Assembly (NCBI GenBank): GCA_964372035.1
Contig: CAYJPK010000026.1
Location: 1 to 26,684 of the forward strand
Source of the DNA: CAYJPK01 sp964372035
GTDB taxonomy: Bacteria > Desulfobacterota > Desulfovibrionia > Desulfovibrionales > Desulfovibrionaceae
Direction: 5' to 3'
Length of the DNA: 26,684 nucleotides
The translations under genes and the position numbers were made by a program. The notes under the pieces are model-generated. The model ran no database searches, was not told the origin of the DNA, and saw only the letters and a program-made list of their open reading frames with translations. Positions within the stretch are counted from its first letter, which is position 1. Every line of letters begins with the position of its first letter. Of this stretch, positions 1 through 7,639 are shown piece after piece.

Positions 1-123
1 AGTGTGACTTTGCTTACCTTGATGGTAGTGATGTCAACTTAAAATACTATATGTTAAATATTGACTTATACCTATAATATGTTAAGTTTTTAGCCACTAT
101 TTAACCTTTTAAGGAGCAAAATC
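1..123 (+). promoter_or_regulatory. Upstream region of the 2-hydroxyacid dehydrogenase gene, with possible promoter
   Basis: This AT-rich leader has a TATAAT match at 73-78, with only a weak -35 (ATGTTA, 51-56) 16 bp before it. A TTGACT at 61-66 has no good -10 at normal spacing. An AAGGAG Shine-Dalgarno lies at 111-116, seven bases before the ATG at 124. Two + frames are open from the left edge (stops at 40-42 and 75-77), so the tail of an upstream gene could reach in; I cannot tell which frame, if either, is coding. Confidence 0.35.
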
Positions 124-1095
124 ATGAGTAGCGATAAAGTTAAAATATTAATATCAGAGCCAGTTGATGCAGAAACAATGGAATTTTTAGAAAAACTTGG
201 CGAGATTGATGTCACAGAAACAACAACTCCACGTGAAGAAATCAAAGAACGCATGAAAGATGCGACTGTATATATTAGCTGTACAGACCACGTTATACTT
301 GACCAAGACATGCTTGATTGCGCACCAAAACTAAAACATATCGCCCGCTGGGGTTCAGGTTATAATAATGTTCATGTTGATGTTGCGACTTCAAAAGGTA
401 TTTTAGTAACAAATGCTCTTGGTGGTAATGCTGTCACCATGGCTGAATTTACAATGGGTCTTATGCTTGCCGCAGCAAGAAGAGTTCCACAAGCTATTGA
501 CGCTTCACGTCGTGGTAAACCTGAGCGTGCGGACTTCAAAGGCTTTGAACTTATGGGCAAAAGCCTCGGTATTATCGGTGTTGGTAATATTGGGAGAGAA
601 CTTGCAAAAAGAGCGCAAGCCTTTGGTATGAAAACTTTTGGCTATGATTTATATGCTAAAGAAAATGAATTTGAAATGTCTGGCATTGAAATGATTGGGT
701 ATGAGGAATTATTAAAAACATGTGATGTTATTACTGTTCATGTTCCTTATAATAAAAACACTCATCATATGTTTAAAAAAGCTGAATTTGATATGATGAA
801 AAATGGCGTTTTATTCTTGAACATGGCTCGTGGTGGCATTGTTAAAGAAGATGATCTTATCAATGCTTTAAATAGCGGTCATCTTTTTGGTGCAGCCTTA
901 GACGTTAGCGAAGAAGAGCCTATTTCAGCTGATAATCCGCTTTTACATTGTGAAAATCTTTTATATGTGCCACATATTGGTGGTCAAACTCCTGAAGCAT
1001 ACATGAATATTGCACGCATTGTGTGTGAAGAAGTAGAAATGTATATTAAAGGTGGACGCCCATCTCGTGCAATTAACCCTCAAGTATTTGCTTAG
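124..1095 (+). CDS. D-isomer-specific 2-hydroxyacid dehydrogenase (phosphoglycerate dehydrogenase-like)
   Basis: A 323-aa cytosolic NAD(P)-dependent oxidoreductase interconverting a 2-hydroxyacid and a 2-ketoacid. The Rossmann motif GVGNIG is at 152-157. The catalytic triad of the family is visible: Arg236 in NMARGG, Glu265 in SEEEP and His284 in PHIGGQT. The length fits the short form with only substrate- and NAD-binding domains. It lacks the C-terminal ACT/ASB domains of long SerA proteins, so a role in serine synthesis is not assured; glycerate, glyoxylate or other hydroxyacids are possible substrates. The start is supported by AAGGAG seven bases upstream. galE follows after 24 nt on the same strand, then a pyridoxal-kinase-like gene, suggesting co-transcription. 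Family assignment is firm; substrate is unknown. Confidence 0.88.
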   Translation: MSSDKVKILISEPVDAETMEFLEKLGEIDVTETTTPREEIKERMKDATVYISCTDHVILDQDMLDCAPKLKHIARWGSGYNNVHVDVATSKGILVTNALGGNAVTMAEFTMGLMLAAARRVPQAIDASRRGKPERADFKGFELMGKSLGIIGVGNIGRELAKRAQAFGMKTFGYDLYAKENEFEMSGIEMIGYEELLKTCDVITVHVPYNKNTHHMFKKAEFDMMKNGVLFLNMARGGIVKEDDLINALNSGHLFGAALDVSEEEPISADNPLLHCENLLYVPHIGGQTPEAYMNIARIVCEEVEMYIKGGRPSRAINPQVFA

Positions 1096-1119
1096 TCAAT
1101 TCATACGTAGGTATTAATT

Positions 1120-2118
1120 GTGAAAGTATTAATTACAGGCGGAGCAGGCTACATAGGAAGCCATACTTGCAAGTATCTTGCAGCTTGCGGGCATGAGATT
1201 GTTGTTTATGACAATTTATCAAGCGGATATAAAGAATTTGCGAAATATGGCAAGTTTATATATGGTGATATTCGTGATACTCAAGCTTTGCGCGCCTGTA
1301 TTAATACTTTTAAACCTGATGGTGTTATACATTTTGCAGCCTTTATTGCTGTTGGCGAATCTGTTACCGACCCTGGTAAGTACTATAATAATAATGTTAT
1401 TGGAACACTTAGCCTTTTGCAAGCAATGCGTGATGAAGATGTCCATAATATTGTAGTTTCAAGCACTGCTGCTGTTTATGGTCAAGCAAGTGATGAAAAG
1501 CTTAAGGAAAACTCTATACTTGCGCCGATTAATCCATATGGGCATAGTAAATTATTTATGGAAAAAATGCTTGAGAGCTTTAATGTTGCTCATGGTTTTA
1601 ATTATATTGCACTACGTTATTTTAATGCTTGTGGCTGTGACCCTGAGCTTGAAATTGGTGAGCGACATAAACCAGAAACCCACCTTATACCTCGAGCGCT
1701 CATGGCAACAATTGGTTTAATTCCAAGCTTAAGCCTTTTTGGCAATGATTATCCAACACCTGATGGCACTTGTATTCGTGACTATATTCATGTGTGTGAC
1801 TTAGCAAGAGCGCACGCAATGGCACTAGAAAAAATTGTGGCACTGCCTAAAAAATCTTACGCAAAGGCTATTAATCTTGGTACAGGTACTGGCATATCAG
1901 TTCAAGAAATAATTGATACAATTAGAAAAGTTACTGAAAAAGATGTACCTTATACGATGGCACAACGTAGAGAGGGTGATCCTGCACAACTTATAGCTGA
2001 TGCTAGCCTTGCTAAAAAAGAATTAAATTTTTCCCCATTATATTCTACTCCAGAACAAATTATAAGAACAGCTTATGCTTGGATTTGTAAAGATATTGAA
2101 AATCAAAAAGAAGAATAA
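1120..2118 (+). CDS. galE: UDP-glucose 4-epimerase
   Basis: A 332-aa extended short-chain dehydrogenase/reductase predicted to interconvert UDP-glucose and UDP-galactose (or the N-acetyl forms) with bound NAD, supplying sugars for LPS or other surface glycans. The N-terminal NAD motif GGAGYIG is at 7-13. The active-site region SSTAAVYG (114-121) carries Thr116 where E. coli GalE has Ser124. The catalytic pair is Tyr140 and Lys144 in YGHSK. The gene starts with GTG, preceded by a weak AGGT at 1109-1112. It lies 24 nt after the dehydrogenase and 2 nt before the next gene. Substrate range (UDP-Glc versus UDP-GlcNAc) cannot be read from the sequence alone. Confidence 0.93.
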   Translation: MKVLITGGAGYIGSHTCKYLAACGHEIVVYDNLSSGYKEFAKYGKFIYGDIRDTQALRACINTFKPDGVIHFAAFIAVGESVTDPGKYYNNNVIGTLSLLQAMRDEDVHNIVVSSTAAVYGQASDEKLKENSILAPINPYGHSKLFMEKMLESFNVAHGFNYIALRYFNACGCDPELEIGERHKPETHLIPRALMATIGLIPSLSLFGNDYPTPDGTCIRDYIHVCDLARAHAMALEKIVALPKKSYAKAINLGTGTGISVQEIIDTIRKVTEKDVPYTMAQRREGDPAQLIADASLAKKELNFSPLYSTPEQIIRTAYAWICKDIENQKEE

Positions 2119-2120
2119 TT

Positions 2121-3005
2121 ATGCAAAAAGTTAATATGCGCATTGCGGCCATTCACGATTTATCAGGCTTTGGTAGAACTTCACTTACAGTTGCTATTCC
2201 AATTTTATCGAGCATGGGTATACAAGTTTGCCCGCTTCCAACTGCAATTTTATCAACGCATACTGTTGAATATACAGACTTCACCTTATTAGACTTAACA
2301 GATGAAATGCCAAAAATTTTGAACCATTGGGAAAAATTAGGCTTGAAATTTGATGCTGTTTATTCAGGTTTTATGGCATGTCCTAAGCAAATGGATTATG
2401 TTGAAAGATGTATTGAAAACTGTTTAGAAGTAGGGGGATTAGCAATAGTTGATCCTGTTTTAGGTGACAATGGAATATTAGATGCGACAATGACTGTTGA
2501 AATGGTTGAACGTATGCGCCTACTAGTCACAAAAGCAAGTGTAATTACACCAAATTTCACTGAAGCAGCATTCTTACTAAATGAACCATGCAGAACAGAA
2601 ATTTCAACAGAACTTTTAAAAGAATGGCTTGTTAAATTAAGTGAACTTGGACCTAAAACAATTGTTATTACAAGCGTTCCATCATCAAGCTTTAATGAAA
2701 ATAAGCGCACGAGTGTGGTAGCACTTCAAGTTGAAAATGATGGTACAAAAAGATTTTGGAAAACTGATTGCCCTTATATTCCAGCACATTACCCTGGAAC
2801 TGGAGATACTTTCACCTCAGTTCTTAGTGGCTGTTTATTAAAGGGAGATAGTTTGCCTATAGCTATTGATAGGGCAGTGCAGTTTGTTACACTTGGCATA
2901 AGAGCAACTTTTGGGCATAACTTGCCTGAGCGTGAAGGTATTTTATTAGAACGTGTGCTAGATAGCTTAAATGCACCACTTAATAGCACTTTTGAATTGT
3001 TATAG
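2121..3005 (+). CDS. Pyridoxal/pyridoxamine kinase family protein
   Basis: A 294-aa ribokinase-fold kinase of the PdxK/PdxY/ThiD group, expected to phosphorylate a B6 vitamer with ATP in the cytosol (salvage of pyridoxal 5'-phosphate). Visible marks are the N-terminal AIHDLSGFGRTS segment (10-21), the PLPTAILSTHT segment typical of pyridoxal kinases (38-48), DPVLGD (111-116), TPN (143-145) and the anion-hole/catalytic motif GTGD with Asp229 as likely base. It begins 2 nt after the galE stop, so translation is probably coupled. A second in-frame ATG at 2136 could be the true start; neither has a strong Shine-Dalgarno. Substrate preference among B6 vitamers and hydroxymethylpyrimidine is not certain. 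Confidence 0.8.
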   Translation: MQKVNMRIAAIHDLSGFGRTSLTVAIPILSSMGIQVCPLPTAILSTHTVEYTDFTLLDLTDEMPKILNHWEKLGLKFDAVYSGFMACPKQMDYVERCIENCLEVGGLAIVDPVLGDNGILDATMTVEMVERMRLLVTKASVITPNFTEAAFLLNEPCRTEISTELLKEWLVKLSELGPKTIVITSVPSSSFNENKRTSVVALQVENDGTKRFWKTDCPYIPAHYPGTGDTFTSVLSGCLLKGDSLPIAIDRAVQFVTLGIRATFGHNLPEREGILLERVLDSLNAPLNSTFELL

Positions 3006-3239
3006 CTAGCTTAGCCTATTTTATAGTAGCTTTGGCAATGCTTCGCATACACAAATGTGGCTTAGCCACTTTCATTATTATAATACAGACTAGACGCTTT
3101 GCTTACGGTTTTAAAATCTTGCAAAATAGATATGAGATTTTGCAATTGGTTGGTGAAATATTTTAAAACAGCAAATCTGAAAAGCTTGAGCAAATTGCCA
3201 AAATATTAAATAAAAATACTGAACAAAAAAAACAAAAAA
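3006..3239. other. Convergent intergenic region with weak hairpins
   Basis: These 234 bases lie between a + gene and a converging - gene. They hold a perfect 9-bp inverted repeat (3119-3127 with 3137-3145, nine-base loop) of AT-rich composition, and a short palindrome GTGGCTTAGCCAC at 3057-3069. Either could help end transcription, but neither has a clear U-tract. The 10-mer CTTTGCTTAC (3097-3106) recurs elsewhere in the window. A frame open on the - strand through this region has no start codon, and I do not call it a gene. Confidence 0.4.
3119..3145. terminator. Possible weak bidirectional terminator hairpin
   Basis: A perfect 9-bp inverted repeat TTGCAAAAT / ATTTTGCAA with a nine-base loop lies between convergent operons. 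The stem has only two G:C pairs and no strong T-run follows, so the assignment rests mainly on position. Confidence 0.25.
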
Positions 3240-3770
3240 TTACTTATAATCGAAAGGTTGCTTCATAGCTAAACGCTCAGACCTCTTACGTCGATACATC
3301 TCAATTAACTTATAACATAAAAAATAAGAAATAATAGTTGACGGAATAGCAATAACCAAGCCACCAATCATCATAGCAGCAAAAAACTTCCAGCCAAGCT
3401 CAATCATCTGCTCCATTTCAATCTGACTAGGGTCAAATGGTGGCACATCAAAAGGAGCTAGCGCAGCACCTATGTAGTAAAATAGCAAGTAAAGTGGAAC
3501 CCAGTTAAGCGGATTAGAAATCCATGTTCCAAGAGCTGCAGCAATCTTACTACCTTTTACTGGAAAAGCTAGTGCAACTGCAACTATAGTTTGAAAAGGC
3601 AAAATTGGTAATAATCCAGCAAAAACACCCATTGCAAGACCAATTGCTATATTATGCGGCGAAGCCTTAATTCTAACTAGGCGTAAATACCAATATTTAG
3701 AAAATCTAATTAGACCTTCTTTCATCGTTTTATAATTCAAATTTGCCAAAAAATCTGTAAGCTTGCTCAT
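3240..3770 (-). CDS. DUF2062 membrane protein
   Basis: A 176-aa predicted inner-membrane protein of the DUF2062 family, function unknown. The family hallmark is clear: a short basic segment then ASPHNIAIGLAMGVFAGLLP (residues 36-55), a hydrophobic stretch at about 60-70, and the conserved GTWISNP motif at 81-87 followed by NWVPLY. Further membrane segments lie at roughly 88-105 and 130-152. The C-terminus is basic (RRKRSER). It is the last gene of a - strand operon with a YdjM-like gene 3 nt upstream and mgtE before that; the Shine-Dalgarno-like AGG overlaps the end of the preceding gene. Co-transcription with a magnesium transporter hints at an envelope or ion-related role, but that is inference only. 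Confidence 0.85.
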   Translation of the reverse strand: MSKLTDFLANLNYKTMKEGLIRFSKYWYLRLVRIKASPHNIAIGLAMGVFAGLLPILPFQTIVAVALAFPVKGSKIAAALGTWISNPLNWVPLYLLFYYIGAALAPFDVPPFDPSQIEMEQMIELGWKFFAAMMIGGLVIAIPSTIISYFLCYKLIEMYRRKRSERLAMKQPFDYK

Positions 3771-3773
3771 ATT

Positions 3774-4271
3774 TTAAAACCTAAATATATTGAAATTTCT
3801 TAATTGTTTAAAATAGCCCTCAAAATAGGACTTATCAGTATCATAAGCACCAAGTGTAGTAATTGCAAGTATAAAACCTAAAAACAACCATTCTTTAAAG
3901 GTTGAGGTTGAAAGAAGATTGTAACCTATACGTGGTTTTTTAGCAAATGGAAAAAGAGGTATGCCGCTTGGGTTTAGTGCATCAAGAGCTAAGTGGGCAA
4001 GTGCACCAAGCATTAATCCAAGAGCCATATTTTTTTGATACGCATCTAAATCTAGATAATAAGCAATTGCAAAACCTAAAACATAAAGCCCAAACCAGTG
4101 CAAAAAACCACGATGTATTTTGTTGAATATAGCAGTATCACGCCCACTGACCATACGTTCAAGCATATCAGGTAAGATTGCACCAGCTAAAAGTCCTGTT
4201 CCCATCGCAGGATCAACTTTAAACCAAACAGCAGCACAGGCAACAGAGGCTTGATGTGTAACCCATTTCAT
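3774..4271 (-). CDS. YdjM-family membrane-bound metal-dependent hydrolase-like protein
   Basis: A 165-aa integral membrane protein resembling the YdjM / 'membrane-bound metal-dependent hydrolase' family (DUF457). Residues typical of the family are visible: His6, the Pro34-Asp35 pair, HRGFLH at 53-58, and AHLALDALNPSG with His93, Asp97 and Pro101. Hydrophobic segments at about 22-33, 60-75, 84-98 and 127-142 suggest four membrane helices. The hydrolase activity is a family annotation with little experimental support, so the biochemical role is open. An AAGG Shine-Dalgarno overlaps the mgtE stop, giving a 9-nt gap and likely translational coupling. Confidence 0.78.
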   Translation of the reverse strand: MKWVTHQASVACAAVWFKVDPAMGTGLLAGAILPDMLERMVSGRDTAIFNKIHRGFLHWFGLYVLGFAIAYYLDLDAYQKNMALGLMLGALAHLALDALNPSGIPLFPFAKKPRIGYNLLSTSTFKEWLFLGFILAITTLGAYDTDKSYFEGYFKQLRNFNIFRF

Positions 4272-4280
4272 AAATAAGCC

Positions 4281-5630
4281 TTAAAATAGAAAAGTTGTCG
4301 CCAAACCAAGAAAGATAAAAAAGCCCATGGCATCGGTGATTGCTGTTAAAAATATACTTGAAGCATGAGCAGGATCACGCCCAAGCCAACGTAAAATAAG
4401 TGGAATAGAACCACCTGCAAGTGCACCAAGTAGCATGTCACACATTAGAGCAGCTCCCATAACAATGCCTAGAGTTGGTATTCCAGAAAATAACCATGCA
4501 CCAAGGCAAGCACAAACGCCCATTACAATACCACTACTTAAACCAATTTTAGCCTCACGCAAAACAGCAAGCCATGCTTTACGGCTTTCAAATTTCTCAA
4601 GGGCTAATTGTCTAATCATAACAGCTAGAGCTTGTTGACCCGTATTTCCAGCTTGGTTAGCAACAATAGGCATAAGCACAGCTAAAATTGCCATAGTTGC
4701 AATAGAGCCTTCAAACAAATAAACCACACTCGCAGAAAGAGTTGAGTTTAAAAGGTTTAATAAAAGCCAAGGTAAACGCATACGCACAGACTCTTTCCAA
4801 GGTGTATCTACTGTTTCATCTGGTGACGCACCCACCATACCGAGCATATCTGAGCTTGCTTCATCTTCAATAACATCTAAAATATCATCATAGGTGATAA
4901 TGCCAAGTAAATGATTTTTTTCATCTACAACTGGCATTGCCATAAAATCATATCTAGAAAATAATCTTGCGACTTCTTGATTTGGCATATCAAAAGGAAC
5001 AGTGATAAATTCTTGTTCGTGCAAGCAACTATGTAAAATTTTTCCCGGAGGGCTTAGCATTAGTTCACGTAAACTTAAAACACCTAAAATAACACCTGTA
5101 TCATCAACAACATAACCATAATAAGGTGTTTCTTTATCTTCCATCTCTTGGCGAATTTGGCTAATTGCTTCATCGGCAGTCAAAGTATCACGTAAGGTAA
5201 TAGTTTCGGTATTCATGATACCGCCCGCTGTGTCAGGATCAAAAGTCATTAAGAGGCGAATATCAGCAGCATCTTCAACATCAAGATTATCTAAGATTTT
5301 ATCACGATGCACTTCGTCAACTTCGTCCAAAACGTCAGCCGCATCATCTGGCTCCATTTCAGCTAAAATTGCACTAGCTTCATCTAATTCAAGATTCTCT
5401 AAAAGGTCACCGGCAAGCTCTTCATCAAGTTCAGCAATAGCACCTGCAGCTTCTTCAGCTGAAAGATTACGCACGACTGAAACTTGCTCTTCTAAGCTCA
5501 AGCCTTCTAGGTGCTCTGCAACATCAACAGCATGAGTAAAATCAGTATCTTCAAATGTAGTATCAGAAGAATTTACGATTCTATCATTCTCTTGTTCCAA
5601 ATCGTTATTTTTCTGGTTAAAATCATTCAT
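4281..5630 (-). CDS. mgtE: Magnesium transporter MgtE
   Basis: A 449-aa Mg2+ (possibly Co2+) channel of the inner membrane. The cytoplasmic MgtE N domain of acidic helical repeats is at about 30-135, a CBS-domain pair at about 140-260, and the five-helix pore domain from about 285. The pore signature PIVANQAGNTGQQA is at 321-334. Asp433 in TDAMG matches the position of the pore-lining Asp432 described for Thermus MgtE. In known homologues the acidic N and CBS domains close the channel when cytosolic Mg2+ is high. I chose the ATG at 5630 over an in-frame start at 5660 because GGGAG sits six bases before it. It heads an operon with the YdjM-like and DUF2062 genes. A terminator-like hairpin lies in its leader. 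Confidence 0.93.
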   Translation of the reverse strand: MNDFNQKNNDLEQENDRIVNSSDTTFEDTDFTHAVDVAEHLEGLSLEEQVSVVRNLSAEEAAGAIAELDEELAGDLLENLELDEASAILAEMEPDDAADVLDEVDEVHRDKILDNLDVEDAADIRLLMTFDPDTAGGIMNTETITLRDTLTADEAISQIRQEMEDKETPYYGYVVDDTGVILGVLSLRELMLSPPGKILHSCLHEQEFITVPFDMPNQEVARLFSRYDFMAMPVVDEKNHLLGIITYDDILDVIEDEASSDMLGMVGASPDETVDTPWKESVRMRLPWLLLNLLNSTLSASVVYLFEGSIATMAILAVLMPIVANQAGNTGQQALAVMIRQLALEKFESRKAWLAVLREAKIGLSSGIVMGVCACLGAWLFSGIPTLGIVMGAALMCDMLLGALAGGSIPLILRWLGRDPAHASSIFLTAITDAMGFFIFLGLATTFLF

Positions 5631-5944
5631 ACCTAACTCCCAAACATACTGAAATTGCAAAATAAAAATAGAATAAAAAAAGCCTATACAAGGCTTTATT
5701 TTTAGGTCTTAGCCATACATTGTAGTTAACTTATAAAGAAATATTATTAAGCGTAGCCAATTAAGTAGTTCATAAGACGAAAAATATATATCATTACTTT
5801 TGTTACGAGTAAAGAGAATGATTGTGGCATTTTTGTGACTTTATTTAACTTAAATACTGAGCTTATAAAATCATTCTATATTTGACAAAATTAAGTATTC
5901 ATATTAACAATTTTTAAATAAATATTTACCGTAAGGAGATTGTC
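5631..5944. promoter_or_regulatory. Divergent control region between mgtE and fabZ
   Basis: This AT-rich region holds the mgtE leader on the - strand and the fabZ promoter region on the + strand. Toward fabZ there is a perfect TTGACA at 5882-5887 but no clean -10 at 16-18 bp (TATTAA at 5902 is too close), and AAGGAG at 5933-5938 six bases before the ATG. Toward mgtE a weak promoter can be drawn on the - strand: TTGGCT at 5760-5755 and TATAAG at 5735-5730, with 19-bp spacing. I looked for the conserved M-box (ykoK) Mg2+ riboswitch sequence and did not see it. Confidence 0.5.
5679..5697 (-). terminator. Terminator-like hairpin in the mgtE leader (candidate attenuator)
   Basis: Read on the - strand this is a perfect 7-bp stem AAAGCCT / AGGCTTT with a five-base loop. 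The 3' arm runs into seven consecutive T, followed by more T-rich sequence. That is the form of an intrinsic terminator, yet no - strand gene lies upstream; the only downstream gene is mgtE, whose start is about 48 nt away. The + strand also has a T-rich flank, so it may work both ways. The hairpin is plain in the sequence; attenuation is inference. Confidence 0.6.
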
Positions 5945-6376
5945 ATGGTGTTAAACAAAGATCAAGTTAAATCAATTATCCCACACAGAGAACCAATTCT
6001 TTTAGTTGATAGTGTTTTAGAGTTAAATGGTGAAGAAAGCTTAGTTGCTAGCTATACTGTTGACCCTAACTTAGAAATTTTTAAAGGTCACTTCCCTGAA
6101 GAGCCTATTTTTCCAGGTGTTTATACTGTAGAAAGCATGGCACAATCTTCAGGTGTTTTACTTTTATCTTGCGAAAGATACAAAGGAACAATTCCTTTAT
6201 TTTTAGGAATTAACAACGTAAAATTCTTAAGCAAAATTAAACCAGGCGATACAATTAATATTCACACTAAAGTTTTAACAGAAAAAGCTGAAAAAAGAAT
6301 TGTAACTTGTGCTTGTGAAGTATTTAATAATGGCGAAAAAGCTGCTGTTGGTGAAGTTACCTTAGCAATGAGATAA
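5945..6376 (+). CDS. fabZ: 3-hydroxyacyl-[acyl-carrier-protein] dehydratase FabZ
   Basis: A 143-aa cytosolic hot-dog-fold dehydratase that removes water from beta-hydroxyacyl-ACP in type II fatty acid synthesis. The PHREPILLVD segment at 13-22 and the core GHFPEEPIFPGV carry the family marks. His49 and Glu63 match the catalytic pair (His54/Glu68 in E. coli). Length is normal. AAGGAG six bases upstream fixes the start. It stands alone: divergent from mgtE, followed by a strong terminator, and away from the lpxD-fabZ-lpxA cluster where fabZ often lies. A related dehydratase with another acyl substrate cannot be fully excluded, but the motif fit is close. Confidence 0.9.
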   Translation: MVLNKDQVKSIIPHREPILLVDSVLELNGEESLVASYTVDPNLEIFKGHFPEEPIFPGVYTVESMAQSSGVLLLSCERYKGTIPLFLGINNVKFLSKIKPGDTINIHTKVLTEKAEKRIVTCACEVFNNGEKAAVGEVTLAMR

Positions 6377-6412
6377 TCAGCTATTTAACAATACTAGCTT
6401 TTAGCTATATTT

Positions 6413-6455
6413 AAATTGCCAAAAAAGTTATATGGTTTTTTGGCAATTTTTATTT
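6413..6455 (+). terminator. Rho-independent terminator of fabZ
   Basis: A perfect 14-bp stem (6413-6426 with 6436-6449) with a nine-base loop, followed by a T-rich tail, 36 nt after the fabZ stop. An outer 8-bp inverted repeat (AGCTATAT 6403-6410 / ATATAGCT 6457-6464) encloses it. Confidence 0.85.
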
Positions 6456-6510
6456 TATATAGCTCAAATGCTTTACTTGTTCTTTTGTTAGATATATGAT
6501 TTATAAAAAA

Positions 6511-6588
6511 TTACAGAGGCAAGCCTTTGCTTACAGTTAGCAATAAAAAGCCAAAACTGAGTATTGCAATTTTAATAAAGTTTGTCAT
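6511..6588 (-). CDS. Possible small hydrophobic membrane peptide (25 aa)
   Basis: A short - strand frame encodes 25 residues beginning MTNFIKIAILSFGFLLLT and ending at a TAA after LPL. A GGAG Shine-Dalgarno lies six bases before the ATG, good spacing. The product has one basic residue near the N-terminus then a hydrophobic run at about 7-18, so it would be a single-span membrane peptide if made. It sits between the fabZ terminator and the nadC promoter, opposite to both neighbours. I recognise no family. The Shine-Dalgarno and the amphipathic layout argue for it; the small size argues for caution. Confidence 0.35.
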   Translation of the reverse strand: MTNFIKIAILSFGFLLLTVSKGLPL

Positions 6589-6660
6589 GGTACACTCCAT
6601 AAGTTCAAATGGGTTCAAAATTTTGTACAGATATTTATTAAAGAGCAAAAATAATGCCAA

Positions 6661-6669
6661 TGATATAAT
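6661..6669 (+). promoter_or_regulatory. Probable extended -10 promoter for nadC
   Basis: TGATATAAT matches the extended -10 form TGnTATAAT exactly. It would start transcription near 6676, about 17 nt before the nadC ATG, leaving room for the AAGG Shine-Dalgarno at 6683-6686. No good -35 is seen 16-18 bp upstream, which extended -10 promoters tolerate. Confidence 0.5.
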
Positions 6670-6692
6670 TAAATAACAAACTAAGGTTGATT

Positions 6693-7571
6693 ATGAAGAA
6701 TATATTCCTAGAGTATTTTGACAAAAAAAGAATACAACTCCTTGAAAATCTTATAAGTATTTGCATTGCAGAAGATGGTATTGATATTAGCTCTAATTCT
6801 GTTTTTAGCAATGATGATATGGCAAATGCTATTCTTGTGTGTAAAGAAGATATGGTTATTGCAGGTACACCACTAATCGAAATAGTATTAAAATTGACGG
6901 CAAACAATGCACCAGACTACAGCTTCGACGTTTTTTTGACAGATGGTACCAAGGCTAAGCAAGGTGATGTCATAGCTAAAATTTCAGCCTCAACCCGCCA
7001 CTTGTTACGCTCTGAACGAATAATATTAAATTTAATTTCACATTGCTGTGGAGTTGCAAGTCTAACAAATAAATATGCTAAAGAGCTTGAGGGTAGTGGT
7101 GTTAAGCTTTTAGACACAAGAAAAACAATGCCTGGGCTTCGCTATCTTGATAAATATTCTGTCCGTATGGGTGGTGGATTTAACCATCGTTTTAATTTAG
7201 AAGATATGGTAATGTTAAAAGATAATCATATTGATGCTTCTGGCGGAATTATTGAAGCTGTTAAAGCTGTTAGGACTGCAAATGAAAATTGTCCACCAAT
7301 TGAAGTAGAGTGTCGCAAAATCGAAGAAGTACTCTTAGCTATTGAAGCAAAAGCCGACCGTATAATGCTAGACAATATGGATAATAAAACCCTAAATGAA
7401 GCCTTATTATTAATTCCACAAGAAATTGAAGCGGAAATTAGCGGAAATGTAAGCCTTGAAAATATAAAAGAATTAGCATATGTTTCTAAAAGACAGCCAC
7501 AATTTATTTCTGTTGGCAAAATTACTCACTCCGCTAGAGTTGCTGATATTAGTATGAAAATTGAAAGCTAG
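6693..7571 (+). CDS. nadC: Nicotinate-nucleotide pyrophosphorylase (quinolinate phosphoribosyltransferase)
   Basis: A 292-aa cytosolic enzyme converting quinolinate and PRPP to nicotinate mononucleotide, CO2 and pyrophosphate in de novo NAD synthesis. Clear family motifs are RSERIILNLISHCCGVASLT (106-125), LDTRKTMPGLR (140-150), GGGFNHR (160-166) and the lysine-bearing KDNHI (176-180), in the usual order and spacing. I chose the ATG at 6693 because AAGG lies six bases upstream; an in-frame TTG at 6687 would sit directly on that site. nadA follows after 68 nt and makes the substrate of this enzyme. No nadB (aspartate oxidase) is in the window. Confidence 0.95.
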   Translation: MKNIFLEYFDKKRIQLLENLISICIAEDGIDISSNSVFSNDDMANAILVCKEDMVIAGTPLIEIVLKLTANNAPDYSFDVFLTDGTKAKQGDVIAKISASTRHLLRSERIILNLISHCCGVASLTNKYAKELEGSGVKLLDTRKTMPGLRYLDKYSVRMGGGFNHRFNLEDMVMLKDNHIDASGGIIEAVKAVRTANENCPPIEVECRKIEEVLLAIEAKADRIMLDNMDNKTLNEALLLIPQEIEAEISGNVSLENIKELAYVSKRQPQFISVGKITHSARVADISMKIES

Positions 7572-7639
7572 CTTTTTAGCTTTTCTAAAATAGAAGTTTA
7601 TTATTTGTAAAATTACAAAATATACTGTTACGAGGACTT

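Noticed and set aside
1..77. End of an upstream gene in frame 1 or frame 3
   Set aside because: Both short frames look plausible and conflict with each other; too little sequence to choose.
3106..3239. Open - strand frame in the gap after the kinase gene, ending near 3057
   Set aside because: It has no start codon or Shine-Dalgarno and no recognisable motif; could be a relic but is not supported.
5631..5944. M-box magnesium riboswitch before mgtE
   Set aside because: I looked for the conserved M-box blocks by eye on the - strand and found none; the likely leader is also short for it.
7598..7626. Separate promoter for nadA (TATACT at 7621)
   Set aside because: It would start transcription on top of the Shine-Dalgarno, and no -35 is at proper spacing; read-through from nadC is simpler.
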